Of a stretch of DNA of 64,000 bases, positions 18,482-27,001 are shown in pieces; within the stretch, counting starts at the first letter, position 1; every line of letters begins with the position of its first letter. The stretch lies in NCBI RefSeq assembly GCF_001426225.1, contig NZ_LMRT01000014.1:730318-794317 (forward strand), given 5' to 3'. The notes beneath the pieces are model-generated. The model saw nothing but the letters and a program-made list of their open reading frames with translations, was not told where the DNA came from and searched no databases. Position numbers and translations under genes: made by a program. Origin of the DNA: Allobosea sp. Leaf344. Lineage in GTDB: Bacteria > Pseudomonadota > Alphaproteobacteria > Rhizobiales > Beijerinckiaceae.

Positions 18482-18586
18482 AGCGATTGGCGGCAGGCCC
18501 GCGCCAAAAGCCGACCCTGGCACAACGCCCGAAACCTGACGTTCGTGCCGCCGCGATGAAGCACTTTCCGCCCGTCGCATCATTTC

Positions 18587-19474
18587 TCAGCTAACCCAGC
18601 CCCGCAGACCCTCCGCCAGGGCTGCAAAGGCCAGCCTGACCGGTCGATTGGCGCGTTGGTCCTCGTGCATGACGAGCCAGACGTCCAGCTTGAAGGCAAT
18701 CGCAGCCGGCAGGACCGGCCGAAGCTCGGGATGCCGCGCGGCTAAGCCATGTTGAACCGCGCCGATCCCGAGCCCTGCGCGGACAGCGGCGTACTGCGCA
18801 AGATCGCTGTCGGCCCGAAAGCTGAACAGGGATCGGTCAAGCGCGATCGTCCCTGCTGCCAGCGATCGGGCGGAGCGGTCCTCGCGATCGAAGCCGATTA
18901 TGTGGAAGGTCTTCAGAGCCTCGATCGTCTCCGGCATCCCATAGCGAGCCAGATAGCGCTCATGAGCGAACAATCCCAGCCTGACCTCGCCGAGACGTTG
19001 CGCCAACAGAGCCTCTTGCGTCGGCCGGTTCATTCGGACCGCGATATCGGCATCCCTGCGCAACAGGTCGTCGTTGCGATTGCTCAGCACGAGTTCGAGC
19101 GTAATGCCCGGATGGTCCTCGCGAAATCCGGCCAGTATCATGGGTAGCACCTCCGCGCCCATGATCTCGCTGGCCGTGATCCGCACCGTCCCGCCGGTGT
19201 CGCTGCGCGCGCCGTCTGCGCTCCTCTGGAGCCCAGCCGCCGCGGCTTCCATGGCCTCGGCCGATGCCACCAGCGTCGAGGCGGCGGCTGTCGGCTGAAG
19301 GCCGCCTTGCGAACGCGTGAAAAGAGACAGCCCGAGCGCTGTCTCCAACGTTTCGATATGGCGCCCCATGGTCGGCTGCGTTGTGCCGAGAGCCCGCGCT
19401 GCGCCCGATAGACTGCCTTGTCTGAAAACAGCAAGGAAGGAGCGGTACAGGTCCCAGCCGATCTGGTCAGTCAT
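18587..19474 (-). CDS. LysR-family transcriptional regulator
   Basis: 295 aa. The N-terminal helix-turn-helix is DLYRSFLAVFRQGSLSGAARALGTTQPTMGRHIETLE shortened here to its key parts: FRQGSLSGAARALGTTQP then MGRHIE. A two-lobed effector domain follows (GTVRITASEIMGAEVLPMI, DADIAVRMNRP). It is divergent from the epimerase gene with an 88-bp gap, the usual arrangement for a LysR regulator and its target. Effector unknown. Confidence 0.92.
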   Translation of the reverse strand: MTDQIGWDLYRSFLAVFRQGSLSGAARALGTTQPTMGRHIETLETALGLSLFTRSQGGLQPTAAASTLVASAEAMEAAAAGLQRSADGARSDTGGTVRITASEIMGAEVLPMILAGFREDHPGITLELVLSNRNDDLLRRDADIAVRMNRPTQEALLAQRLGEVRLGLFAHERYLARYGMPETIEALKTFHIIGFDREDRSARSLAAGTIALDRSLFSFRADSDLAQYAAVRAGLGIGAVQHGLAARHPELRPVLPAAIAFKLDVWLVMHEDQRANRPVRLAFAALAEGLRGWVS

Positions 19475-19486
19475 ACGAAAACGTAT
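19473..19486. promoter_or_regulatory. Possible autoregulatory operator at the LysR start
   Basis: The inverted repeat atacg-aaaa-cgtat overlaps the LysR start codon and faces the divergent epimerase promoter region. LysR proteins usually bind interrupted palindromes in such a gap. The arms are only 5 bp and no clear -35/-10 is seen, so this is weak. Confidence 0.3.
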
Positions 19487-19562
19487 AACAGATCCACAGG
19501 TCTGGGCAATTTCCGTTTGTCATGGCCACGGGCATCCTCCGCTCATCACAACGGAGGTGTCC

Positions 19563-20573
19563 ATGACCCAGCCTGCTTCGTCTTCGCGCATCGCACTCGT
19601 CCTCGGCGTCACGGGCGGCCTCGGCCGCGCGCTGGCTGTCGCCCTACACGGCCGCGGCTACATCATTCGCGCTTTGTCGCGCGATCCTGCCAAAGCCGCC
19701 GCCTCAGCCAGACTGCCCTTTGCTGTCGACTGGCGCCGAGGTGACGCCCTCGACCGCGGCGCGGTGCTCCGTGCCGCGGCCGGCGCGGCCGTCATCGCGC
19801 ATGCAGTCAATCCGCCAGGCTACGCCAAATGGCGTGAGAAGGCGGTGCCGATGCTGACCAACAGCATCGTCGCAGCCCAGCACTCCGGTGCGCGCATTCT
19901 TTTTCCTGGCAACATCTACGCGTTCGGCCCCGAGGCCGGTGCGCTCATCAACGAGGACAGCCCGCAGAACCCCCATACGGTGAAGGGCGCAGTCCGGATG
20001 GACATGGAGGCCATGCTGCGGCACGCCGCCGGCGATGGCGTCCGGTCGCTCATCGTTCGAGCTGGCGACTTCTTCGGTCCAGATGTCCCGAGCTCCTGGT
20101 TCAGCCAGGCCGTGGTCAAGAACGGACGCACAGCCAAGGTGATCCAGGATTTGGGTGCCACCGGTGTCGGTCATTCATGGGCCTATGTTCCTGACCTGGC
20201 CGAAACCTTCATGTGCCTTCTCGACCGGCAGGATAGCCTCACCAACCACGACGTCTTCCACTTCCAGGGACACTGGGTCCCCGATGGCCGCGGCATGGCG
20301 GAGGCGGTCCAGCGCGCGCTTGGAGGCACCATTCCGATCCGACGGTTCTTCTGGCCGCAGATCTACCTGATCGCGCCGTTCATGACCTTCTTCCGCGAGT
20401 TGATCGAGATGCGTTGGCTCTGGCGCGAAAGCGTCCGGCTCGACAATCGAAAGCTCGAAGCAGCGATCGGGCCGGAGCCGCATACGCCGCTCGCGCTCGC
20501 GATCGAAACATGTCTGGGGCCGGCGCGGGTCCCCGCGCGCCCGATCTCCGCTGCCCGTCCGCGCGCCGTCTGA
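19563..20573 (+). CDS. NAD-dependent epimerase/dehydratase family (extended-SDR-like) protein
   Basis: 336 aa. The Rossmann glycine motif is VTGGLGRALAVAL near the N-terminus, followed by RDPAKAAASARLPF and the conserved FPGNIYAFGPEAG and VRAGDFFGPDVPSSWF segments. The canonical YxxxK is not obvious, as in many atypical SDR reductases, so catalysis is uncertain. The ATG follows GGAGGTGTCC. It is divergent from the LysR gene and precedes the membrane protein gene by 37 bp, so a LysR-controlled two-gene unit is likely. Confidence 0.82.
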   Translation: MTQPASSSRIALVLGVTGGLGRALAVALHGRGYIIRALSRDPAKAAASARLPFAVDWRRGDALDRGAVLRAAAGAAVIAHAVNPPGYAKWREKAVPMLTNSIVAAQHSGARILFPGNIYAFGPEAGALINEDSPQNPHTVKGAVRMDMEAMLRHAAGDGVRSLIVRAGDFFGPDVPSSWFSQAVVKNGRTAKVIQDLGATGVGHSWAYVPDLAETFMCLLDRQDSLTNHDVFHFQGHWVPDGRGMAEAVQRALGGTIPIRRFFWPQIYLIAPFMTFFRELIEMRWLWRESVRLDNRKLEAAIGPEPHTPLALAIETCLGPARVPARPISAARPRAV

Positions 20574-20610
20574 ACGCCCCCATCAGATTCGAATTCGACA
20601 GGACATCGTC

Positions 20611-21378
20611 ATGTCATCCTCTGCCGTTCCCAGCCTTGCTCTGCAAGGTGATGCCGCCGCCTCGTCCCAAAACATTGCCCGAGCGGCGGCGGCTCTCGCC
20701 GCTCTTCAGACCGTGCTCTTCCTCGTGCCGATGGCCGTGCTGGGCCAAGCCATCGGTTGGCCGGCTTCTCTAAGGCTCCCCGCGACGGAAGTCCTGCCCT
20801 TGATCGCAGGGCAGACGAATGCCGTTCTCATCGGCTACGGGGCTTACCTCACGGTCTCCTTGGCCCTGATCCCACTCGCCTTCGTCATGCGGACTTGGCT
20901 CGCGACAAAGGGCGTTATCGGCTGGCATGTGGATGCAGCCGCTTTCATCGGTGCCGGCGCCGGCCTGTTCAAGACGCTCGGCATCGTGCGCTGGCTCTCC
21001 GTCATGCCGATGCTCGCCGCCGAGTACAAAGCGGCTGATCAGTCGGCACGCCAGGTGATCGAGCTGAGCTACCGCACGATCAACGCCTATGCCGGAGCTG
21101 TCGGCGAACTCCTCGGTGTCCAGCTCCTCAGTGGGATCTGGCTCGTCGCGATCGGCTTCGCCCTGAGGCAGGCGGACAAGAGCTGGCTCGGCATCGCCGG
21201 GATTGCCCTGGGATCGATGTTCTTGGCCACGGCGCTGCGGGTCGCATTTCCGGTTGCCGCTCTGATCCAAAGTGCGGCCGTGCCACTCGCGCTGCTCTGG
21301 TTCGCCGGGCTGGCGGTCATGCTTTGGCGCGACATGGTGCTCGGCGGGCTCAACCTCCGGTCGACCGCTCCAGCATGA
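20611..21378 (+). CDS. Multi-pass membrane protein, DUF4386-like
   Basis: 255 aa with about six hydrophobic segments: LQTVLFLVPMAVLG, YLTVSLALIPLAFVM, a helix near residue 110, IWLVAIGFALRQ, IALGSMFLATALRVAFPVAA and LALLWFAGLAVMLW. The pattern resembles DUF4386-type integral membrane proteins of unknown function, but assignment is tentative. It lies 37 bp after the epimerase gene and its 3' end overlaps the convergent permease gene by 29 bp. Confidence 0.6.
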   Translation: MSSSAVPSLALQGDAAASSQNIARAAAALAALQTVLFLVPMAVLGQAIGWPASLRLPATEVLPLIAGQTNAVLIGYGAYLTVSLALIPLAFVMRTWLATKGVIGWHVDAAAFIGAGAGLFKTLGIVRWLSVMPMLAAEYKAADQSARQVIELSYRTINAYAGAVGELLGVQLLSGIWLVAIGFALRQADKSWLGIAGIALGSMFLATALRVAFPVAALIQSAAVPLALLWFAGLAVMLWRDMVLGGLNLRSTAPA

Positions 21379-22483
21379 CACGGAAACGACGCAGCGCGAT
21401 GAGGCTATAGAGGACGCCCAATATCGCCATCCAAGCCAATTCGGGCCAGACCACGTCCAATTCCGCGTCTCGAAACAGAACGCTCAGCGAAAATTTGACG
21501 TAATGGGTCGAGGGAACCGCCGTCATGATCATCTGCAGATAAGCTGGCATACTCTCGATCGGGGTCATGCCGCCTGAAAGCACCTCCATCACGATAATGA
21601 CAGGGAACGCGAGAAGCGCGAACTGCGGCATGGCGGGCGTCAGCGTCGCCAGCATCACACCGAGTGCCATCACCGAGAACAGGAAGATGCCGGCCCCAAC
21701 CATGTAGAGCGCGATCGAGCCGCTGATGGTGATGCCCAACGCGCCTCGAGCTACCAGAACGAGCGACAAAACCACTGCCAGCAGAACGACCGCACCATTT
21801 GCCAGGATCTTGGCGAAGACGATCTCGGCTGCGCCCACTGGCATCACCAGGAGATGCTCGATCGTACTATGCTCACGCTCCCGCACCACCGCGGCGCCGA
21901 CAAGTATAATCGACAGCATGCAAACATTGTTGACGATCTCCATGACTGCCATATGGCGCTTGTCGTCGAGATTGGGGTTGAAGAACGCGCGGACGGTGAA
22001 GGAGAGCGGAGGCGCTGCATCGACGCCACGTTCCGAAAGGAACCTCCGCGTCTCGCGGGTCAGGATTTCGGCGATATAGCCGGTGCCGATCCCCGCCTGC
22101 GTCATCGCCGTCGCATCGACCATGAGCTGGATCGCCGGACTGTGACCGGCCAGCAGGTCCTGCTCCAACCGGGGTGGGATGACCATGATGAAGGTGAAGC
22201 GCGCAGCATCCATCGCGCTGTCGATGGAAGCCTGATCGAGCGTGACCGGCGCCGCGAAATCCGGCGGTCGCAGCGCATCCCTGATGCCGGCCGAGAGCTG
22301 CGAGCCATCACTGTCGACGAAGCCGACGCTGGCGTTGCGCATCTCGATATTGGCGCCGGAGGCCACGAGATAGATCGCACCCGTGAAAGCCCAGACCATG
22401 AAGATCATCATGCCCCGGTCGCGCCAGATGCTGGCGAACTCCTTCAGCGAAAGATAAACGACATTGGCGAGTCTGCGGGCCAT
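21350..22483 (-). CDS. ABC-2 type permease, YhhJ-like
   Basis: 377 aa. One N-terminal helix (MMIFMVWAFTGAIYLV) leads into a large periplasmic loop, followed by five C-terminal helices with the ABC-2 signature ...EREHSTIEHLLVMPV and GGMTPIESMPAYLQ. It would form the export channel together with the membrane half of the RbbA-like protein, whose stop is one base from this start. The order HlyD - RbbA - YhhJ on one strand reproduces the E. coli yhiI-rbbA-yhhJ locus. Confidence 0.88.
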   Translation of the reverse strand: MARRLANVVYLSLKEFASIWRDRGMMIFMVWAFTGAIYLVASGANIEMRNASVGFVDSDGSQLSAGIRDALRPPDFAAPVTLDQASIDSAMDAARFTFIMVIPPRLEQDLLAGHSPAIQLMVDATAMTQAGIGTGYIAEILTRETRRFLSERGVDAAPPLSFTVRAFFNPNLDDKRHMAVMEIVNNVCMLSIILVGAAVVREREHSTIEHLLVMPVGAAEIVFAKILANGAVVLLAVVLSLVLVARGALGITISGSIALYMVGAGIFLFSVMALGVMLATLTPAMPQFALLAFPVIIVMEVLSGGMTPIESMPAYLQMIMTAVPSTHYVKFSLSVLFRDAELDVVWPELAWMAILGVLYSLIALRRFRVMLERSTGG

Positions 22484-22484
22484 G

Positions 22485-25235
22485 TCAGCGCTCCTGCTTG
22501 GGGAGCAGGAGCTGCGCCGCCATCACGTAGACCAGCGGAAACAGCGTCAGCGCCAGGAACGCGTTGGTGAAGGCGATGAGCGGCAGCCCCTTGGCGAAGA
22601 CGCCTATGCTGATCTGCTGGAACCAGGACGAGGGGAAGGCAAGCCCGATAACTTGCGCCGCAGGCGACAGGTTGGAGACCGGTTGCAGGAAGCCGGAGAA
22701 GTTCAAGGCCGGCATCAGGGTCAGTAGCGCGCAGGCGAAGATGGCCGCGACTTGGGAGCGGACGAGGCTCGACACCAGAATGCCAAAGCTCGCGGCCGTG
22801 ATCACATAGAGCACGCCGCCGACCAGGAGCGCGGCCAGCGAACCCTTGATGACCAGCCCCAGTCCGAACACGGCCAGCCCGACCATCATCAGCAGGGTCA
22901 CTGTGCCGATCGCCACATAGGGCAGCAGTTTCCCGATCAGGAAGGTCAGCGTCGTCGCCGGCGAGACCGCCAGGTTGATGATCGAACCGATCTCGCGCTC
23001 GCGCACCACTCCGAGCGCAGTCATCATCGACACGATCATCATCAGCAGGAACATGATGACGCCCGGGGTCATCGCATACACACTGGCAAAGTCCTGATTG
23101 TAGACGAAGCGCGGCTCCAGCGTGATCAGGGCTTGCGCCGCGGGCCGTTGCCGTGAACCCCGACCCTGCTCCAGTGCGGCGACAAAGGATTGTGCCACGC
23201 CCTCGGCATAGCCGCGCGCGGTGTTGGCGCGGGCGGGATTGGCGCCATCCAGCCAAAGGCCGATGGTCGGGCTGTACCCGCGAAGCAGATCGCGCCCAAA
23301 CCCCGGAGGAATCTCGACCACCAGCGCGGCGTCGCCCGATTGCAGCCGCCTGTCGACGTCGGCGTCGTCCTGGATCGGCGGACGTTCTGCAAAATAGCGC
23401 GACCCCGTCAGGTGCCGCGTCAGAGACAGGCTCTGGCTCGACCGGTCTCGGTCGTAGATCGCGAAGGGCAGAGCCTCGATGTCGAAAGAGATACCCTTGG
23501 CGAAGGTCAGCATCAGGATGAGCGGCGCGATCAGCGCGAAGCTCAGGCGGATCGGATCACGCAGGAGCTCGCGCATCTCACGAGCGGCGAAGGCGCCGAC
23601 CCAGCGCAGCCAGTCATGCTGGCCAACCGTATGGTTCGTGCCCGTGGGGATCCAATCGCCGGCGGGCGCCGGAGACGGGGTTCCAGGCGGCGCTTGCCGT
23701 TGCAGGCATGCGACGAAAGCGTCCTCGAGCCCCTGGCCGTCCTTACGCAGCTCCGCCGGGGCGCCGACTGCGAGGACCTTTCCCGCATGCATGAAGGAGA
23801 CGCGGTCGCAGCGCTCGGCCTCGTTCATGAAATGCGTGGAGATGAAGATGGTGACGCCGTCGCGCCGGGAGAGTTCACCGAGATAGCGCCAGAACGCGTC
23901 GCGCGCCTCCGGATCGACGCCCGAAGTGGGCTCGTCCAGGATCAGCACCTCGGGCCGGTGCAAGCAGGCAGCTGCAAGTTGCAGGCGCTGTCGCACGCCA
24001 AGCGGTAGCGCAGCCGGATAGGCGTTGCGCAGCGCGTCCAGATCGAAGCGCTGCAGAGTCTTGCGGATCCGCTCGTCCCGCTCCGCCATCGGTAGGTGGT
24101 AGAGCCGAGCATGCAGCAGCAGGTTGCCGAGGACCGTCAGTTCTCCGTAGAGCGAGAAGGACTGCGACATGTAGCCGACGCGTTGCCTCGTCTCGACATT
24201 GCTCGCGTCGACGGGGGTTCCCAGCAATTCGGCACGGCCCGAACTGGCGGGAAGCAGGCCGGTCAGCATTTTCATTGTCGTGGTCTTGCCGCAGCCGTTC
24301 GAGCCGAGGAAGCCGAAGATTTCGCCCCGCTCGATGCGAAAGCTCACCGAGTCTACGGCGGTGAAGTCGCCAAAGAGGCGCGTCAGGTCTTCCGCAACGA
24401 TAGCCGGCGGACCGGTATAAGAGGTCCGTACAGGCAGGGTAGGCGCAGCCCTCCGGACGGAGCCGTCACCGGGATGGAGCAGGTTCAGGTAGGCAGTCTC
24501 GACCGTGGCGGCGCCGGCTCGCGCCAGTACAGCCTGCCGGAGCCCCGCAGCCAGGACGCGGCCGGAATCCATCGCCACCAGGCGACTGAATCGTTCCGCC
24601 TCCTCCATATACGCCGTGGCCACGATCAGGGTCAGCTCCGGTCGGGCAGCTCTGATCTCGTCGATCAGCTGCCAGAACTGACGACGCGAGAGAGGGTCGA
24701 TACCCGTCGTCGGCTCGTCCAGGATCAGCAGATCGGGGTCGTGAACCAGCGCGCAGCAAAGAGAGAGCTTCTGCCGCATCCCGCCTGACAGCTTCCCCGC
24801 CGGTCGATCGGCGAAAGGGGCAAGGCCAGTGGCCTGGAGCAGGCGTTGCATCCGCGCATGCCGGCCGACCACGGAGGTGGCGTAGAGGCTGGCGAAGAAG
24901 GCGATGTTTTCGGCGACGGAAAGCGCGGGGTAGAGGTTCTTGCCCAAACCCTGCGGCATGAAGGCGATCCGCTTGGCGACGCGCGAGCGGTGAACCGGAT
25001 CGGCCATGTCGCCCGAGAGCGTCTCGACCCTGCCCCTCTGGATGACGCGGGCACCTGCCAGAAGGCCAAGCAGCGTTGATTTACCCACACCGTCAGGCCC
25101 GATGATCGCCGTATCGGACCCGGTCGGGACGACGAGCGAAACATTCTGCAGCGCTGCCACCTCGCGATAGAGGTGGCCGACACCGGACAACTGCGCGGCA
25201 GGGCCTGCGCTCGTGGTATCAGGGCGCACGACCAT
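22485..25235 (-). CDS. rbbA: RbbA-like ABC transporter: two ATPase domains fused to an ABC-2 permease
   Basis: 916 aa. ABC domain 1: Walker A GPDGVGKST (46-54), signature LSGGMRQKL and Walker B LLILDEPTTGIDP. ABC domain 2: Walker A GSNGCGKTT (311-319), a degenerate signature LPLGVRQRL and Walker B LILDEPTSGVDP. A C-terminal membrane half from about residue 545 carries the ABC-2 motif VREREIGSIINLAVSP. This architecture is that of RbbA, a ribosome-associated ATPase in E. coli; the operon context with HlyD and YhhJ argues for export. Which role dominates here cannot be decided. It overlaps the upstream HlyD-type gene by 17 bp. Confidence 0.88.
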   Translation of the reverse strand: MVVRPDTTSAGPAAQLSGVGHLYREVAALQNVSLVVPTGSDTAIIGPDGVGKSTLLGLLAGARVIQRGRVETLSGDMADPVHRSRVAKRIAFMPQGLGKNLYPALSVAENIAFFASLYATSVVGRHARMQRLLQATGLAPFADRPAGKLSGGMRQKLSLCCALVHDPDLLILDEPTTGIDPLSRRQFWQLIDEIRAARPELTLIVATAYMEEAERFSRLVAMDSGRVLAAGLRQAVLARAGAATVETAYLNLLHPGDGSVRRAAPTLPVRTSYTGPPAIVAEDLTRLFGDFTAVDSVSFRIERGEIFGFLGSNGCGKTTTMKMLTGLLPASSGRAELLGTPVDASNVETRQRVGYMSQSFSLYGELTVLGNLLLHARLYHLPMAERDERIRKTLQRFDLDALRNAYPAALPLGVRQRLQLAAACLHRPEVLILDEPTSGVDPEARDAFWRYLGELSRRDGVTIFISTHFMNEAERCDRVSFMHAGKVLAVGAPAELRKDGQGLEDAFVACLQRQAPPGTPSPAPAGDWIPTGTNHTVGQHDWLRWVGAFAAREMRELLRDPIRLSFALIAPLILMLTFAKGISFDIEALPFAIYDRDRSSQSLSLTRHLTGSRYFAERPPIQDDADVDRRLQSGDAALVVEIPPGFGRDLLRGYSPTIGLWLDGANPARANTARGYAEGVAQSFVAALEQGRGSRQRPAAQALITLEPRFVYNQDFASVYAMTPGVIMFLLMMIVSMMTALGVVREREIGSIINLAVSPATTLTFLIGKLLPYVAIGTVTLLMMVGLAVFGLGLVIKGSLAALLVGGVLYVITAASFGILVSSLVRSQVAAIFACALLTLMPALNFSGFLQPVSNLSPAAQVIGLAFPSSWFQQISIGVFAKGLPLIAFTNAFLALTLFPLVYVMAAQLLLPKQER

Positions 25236-26223
25236 CCCCCGGAGGCTGCGGTAGACGCGGCTGCAGCGCCGGTGGAAAGGCGATGTCAGGACTGAGCCTC
25301 ACGGTGCCCGTGCCAGTCAGACCGGCGCGGACATAGTCGCGATAGCTCGCAAGCAGCTCGGGCGCGACCTTCAGCTTGACGCGGTACATCAACTTTTCCC
25401 GCTCGTTCTTGGTCTCCACATATTTCGGGGTGAACTGCGCCTCACCGGCGACGAACGAGACCGTAGCGGGGAAGACGAATCTAGGCGCGGCATCCAACAC
25501 GATTCGCGCTTCCGAGCCGAGGGCGACCCTGCCCATGGCGGCGGTCGGCAGAAAAATCGTCATGAAGACATCGGAGACGTCGAGTAGGGTCACCACCCGC
25601 CCGCCTGCGGCAATCACCTCTCCGGGCTGCGCCAGCCGGTATTCCACCCGGCCCGCCATCGGCGCCTGCAGGGTCATGTCGTCGATCGTCACCTGGATCA
25701 GGTCGAGCTGAGCCTGCGCTGCGTCGCGCGCCGCTTCGGCGTCGGCAATGCCGGCCTTTGCAACCGTCACGGCTGCGCTCGCGACATCGCGTTGCGCCTG
25801 GCGCCTGTCGGCCTCGGCCTGGCTCATGATGTGGCGTCCGAGATCGAGGGCGCGGCGGAGTTCCAGTTCGTGCAGCTTCAGGTCGGCCTCCCGGCTGCCC
25901 AGTTCCGCCTTCGTCTTCTCGATACTGACCTCGCTCCGCCGGAGCGAAGCCTGGGCTGCGGCGCGCTGCGCCATCAGCTCTGCGACGTCCATCCTGGCGA
26001 TGATCGCACCTTTGGCGACGAACTCGCCCTCCTTAACCAGGATCTCGGCGACGCGGCCTGCAAGCCTGGTGGCTACATCGACGCGTTCGACCTCGACCCG
26101 GCCATTCGCTTGCAGCAGCCCCGCCGGCAACGCCACGTCCTTGGGCCGCACCGCGTAGAGATAGGCGCCGACCGCGGCGGCAAGGCCCAGCGCGATGATC
26201 GTTGGTGAGAGGCGCATCGGCAT
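25219..26223 (-). CDS. HlyD/EmrA-family periplasmic adaptor, YhiI-like
   Basis: 334 aa. A signal-anchor helix (IIALGLAAAVGAYLYAV) is followed by a lipoyl half-motif GRVAEILVKEGEFVAKG, a long coiled-coil region of about 100 residues, and the second half APMAGRVEYRLAQPGEVIA. The start MPMRLS was chosen because the helix begins directly after it; the open frame extends further upstream without a signal-like start. It links the ABC exporter to the outer membrane or cell exterior. First gene of the leftward three-gene exporter operon. Confidence 0.87.
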   Translation of the reverse strand: MPMRLSPTIIALGLAAAVGAYLYAVRPKDVALPAGLLQANGRVEVERVDVATRLAGRVAEILVKEGEFVAKGAIIARMDVAELMAQRAAAQASLRRSEVSIEKTKAELGSREADLKLHELELRRALDLGRHIMSQAEADRRQAQRDVASAAVTVAKAGIADAEAARDAAQAQLDLIQVTIDDMTLQAPMAGRVEYRLAQPGEVIAAGGRVVTLLDVSDVFMTIFLPTAAMGRVALGSEARIVLDAAPRFVFPATVSFVAGEAQFTPKYVETKNEREKLMYRVKLKVAPELLASYRDYVRAGLTGTGTVRLSPDIAFPPALQPRLPQPPGDGRAP

Positions 26224-26305
26224 CACGGCCCAAGTGAATGGATGCCGCCCCTTTGCGGAGAACGCGCGGCTCGACGAGAGATGCTCGGAATGATTGCGCG
26301 GCGCC

Positions 26306-26319
26306 TTGATCCTGCTCAA
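26306..26319. promoter_or_regulatory. FNR/FixK-type site upstream of the exporter operon
   Basis: TTGAT-CCTG-CTCAA matches the core TTGA-N6-TCAA completely and the fuller TTGAT-N4-ATCAA at 9 of 10 positions. It lies in the short gap between the DUF6629 gene and the exporter operon, about 90 bp before its start codon. A role for an FNR or FixK-type regulator under low oxygen is an inference from the motif. Confidence 0.42.
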
Positions 26320-26327
26320 CAGAGGCT

Positions 26328-26984
26328 TCAGCCAGTCCCGGCAGCGACACGGTACCGAGCCAGTTTCTCGAAATGCAGGAGGATCACCGTGCTCGCCGCC
26401 GCGGCGAAGAAACACCAGACCGAGACCAAGGCCTCCCAGTAGAAGAAATAGGCTGTCGCCCAGCCTGCCAGCACAACCGTGCCGAAGAGCCCGATGACGC
26501 GCTGCGTCGAGAGCACGAAAGGGATCGCGATGACGCCGACATAGGCGACCCCTGCCGCGAACGAGAATTTGTTATCGGTGACGTAGACGACATGCTCTCC
26601 AAGGATGCTGGCGCCGAGAGGCCGAGTCAGTATGCCCCAGGCTAGATAGGTGGCGACAGCTGCGCCCAAGGCGAGCCAGGGCAGCATCAGCGTCCTGCGT
26701 CGAGCATCGGGCTCGATCAGCAGGACCGCCAGCGGCATGTAGACGGGCCAGAGCACCTCGGCGAACAGCAGGAACAGCAGCGTCAGCGTCGAAACGCCCG
26801 CCCTATCGGAAGCCATTGGAAGGTTGAGCCATAACAACCCCTCGATGACCTGCTGCGTGCCGAAGACAACGGGCACCGCAGCCAGCAGCAGCTGCGACCT
26901 GTCCGATGCTCTCATTAGCGACGCGATCCCGATAATTCCCGTCACTCCTGCGGTGACGAAGCTGGCCGTCGCTGAGAAGCACAT
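26328..26984 (-). CDS. DUF6629 family membrane protein
   Basis: 218 aa with about seven hydrophobic helices. It opens with MCFSATASFVTAGVTGIIG, the hallmark N-terminus of this uncharacterised family, and contains VVFGTQQVIEGLLWL and a tail of helices with aromatic residues (YFFYWEALVSVWCFF). Its start is 17 bp from the phosphoketolase stop on the same strand, so the two are probably co-transcribed. Function unknown. Confidence 0.78.
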   Translation of the reverse strand: MCFSATASFVTAGVTGIIGIASLMRASDRSQLLLAAVPVVFGTQQVIEGLLWLNLPMASDRAGVSTLTLLFLLFAEVLWPVYMPLAVLLIEPDARRRTLMLPWLALGAAVATYLAWGILTRPLGASILGEHVVYVTDNKFSFAAGVAYVGVIAIPFVLSTQRVIGLFGTVVLAGWATAYFFYWEALVSVWCFFAAAASTVILLHFEKLARYRVAAGTG

Positions 26985-27001
26985 CGGGTGCTACAGCCCT
27001 T

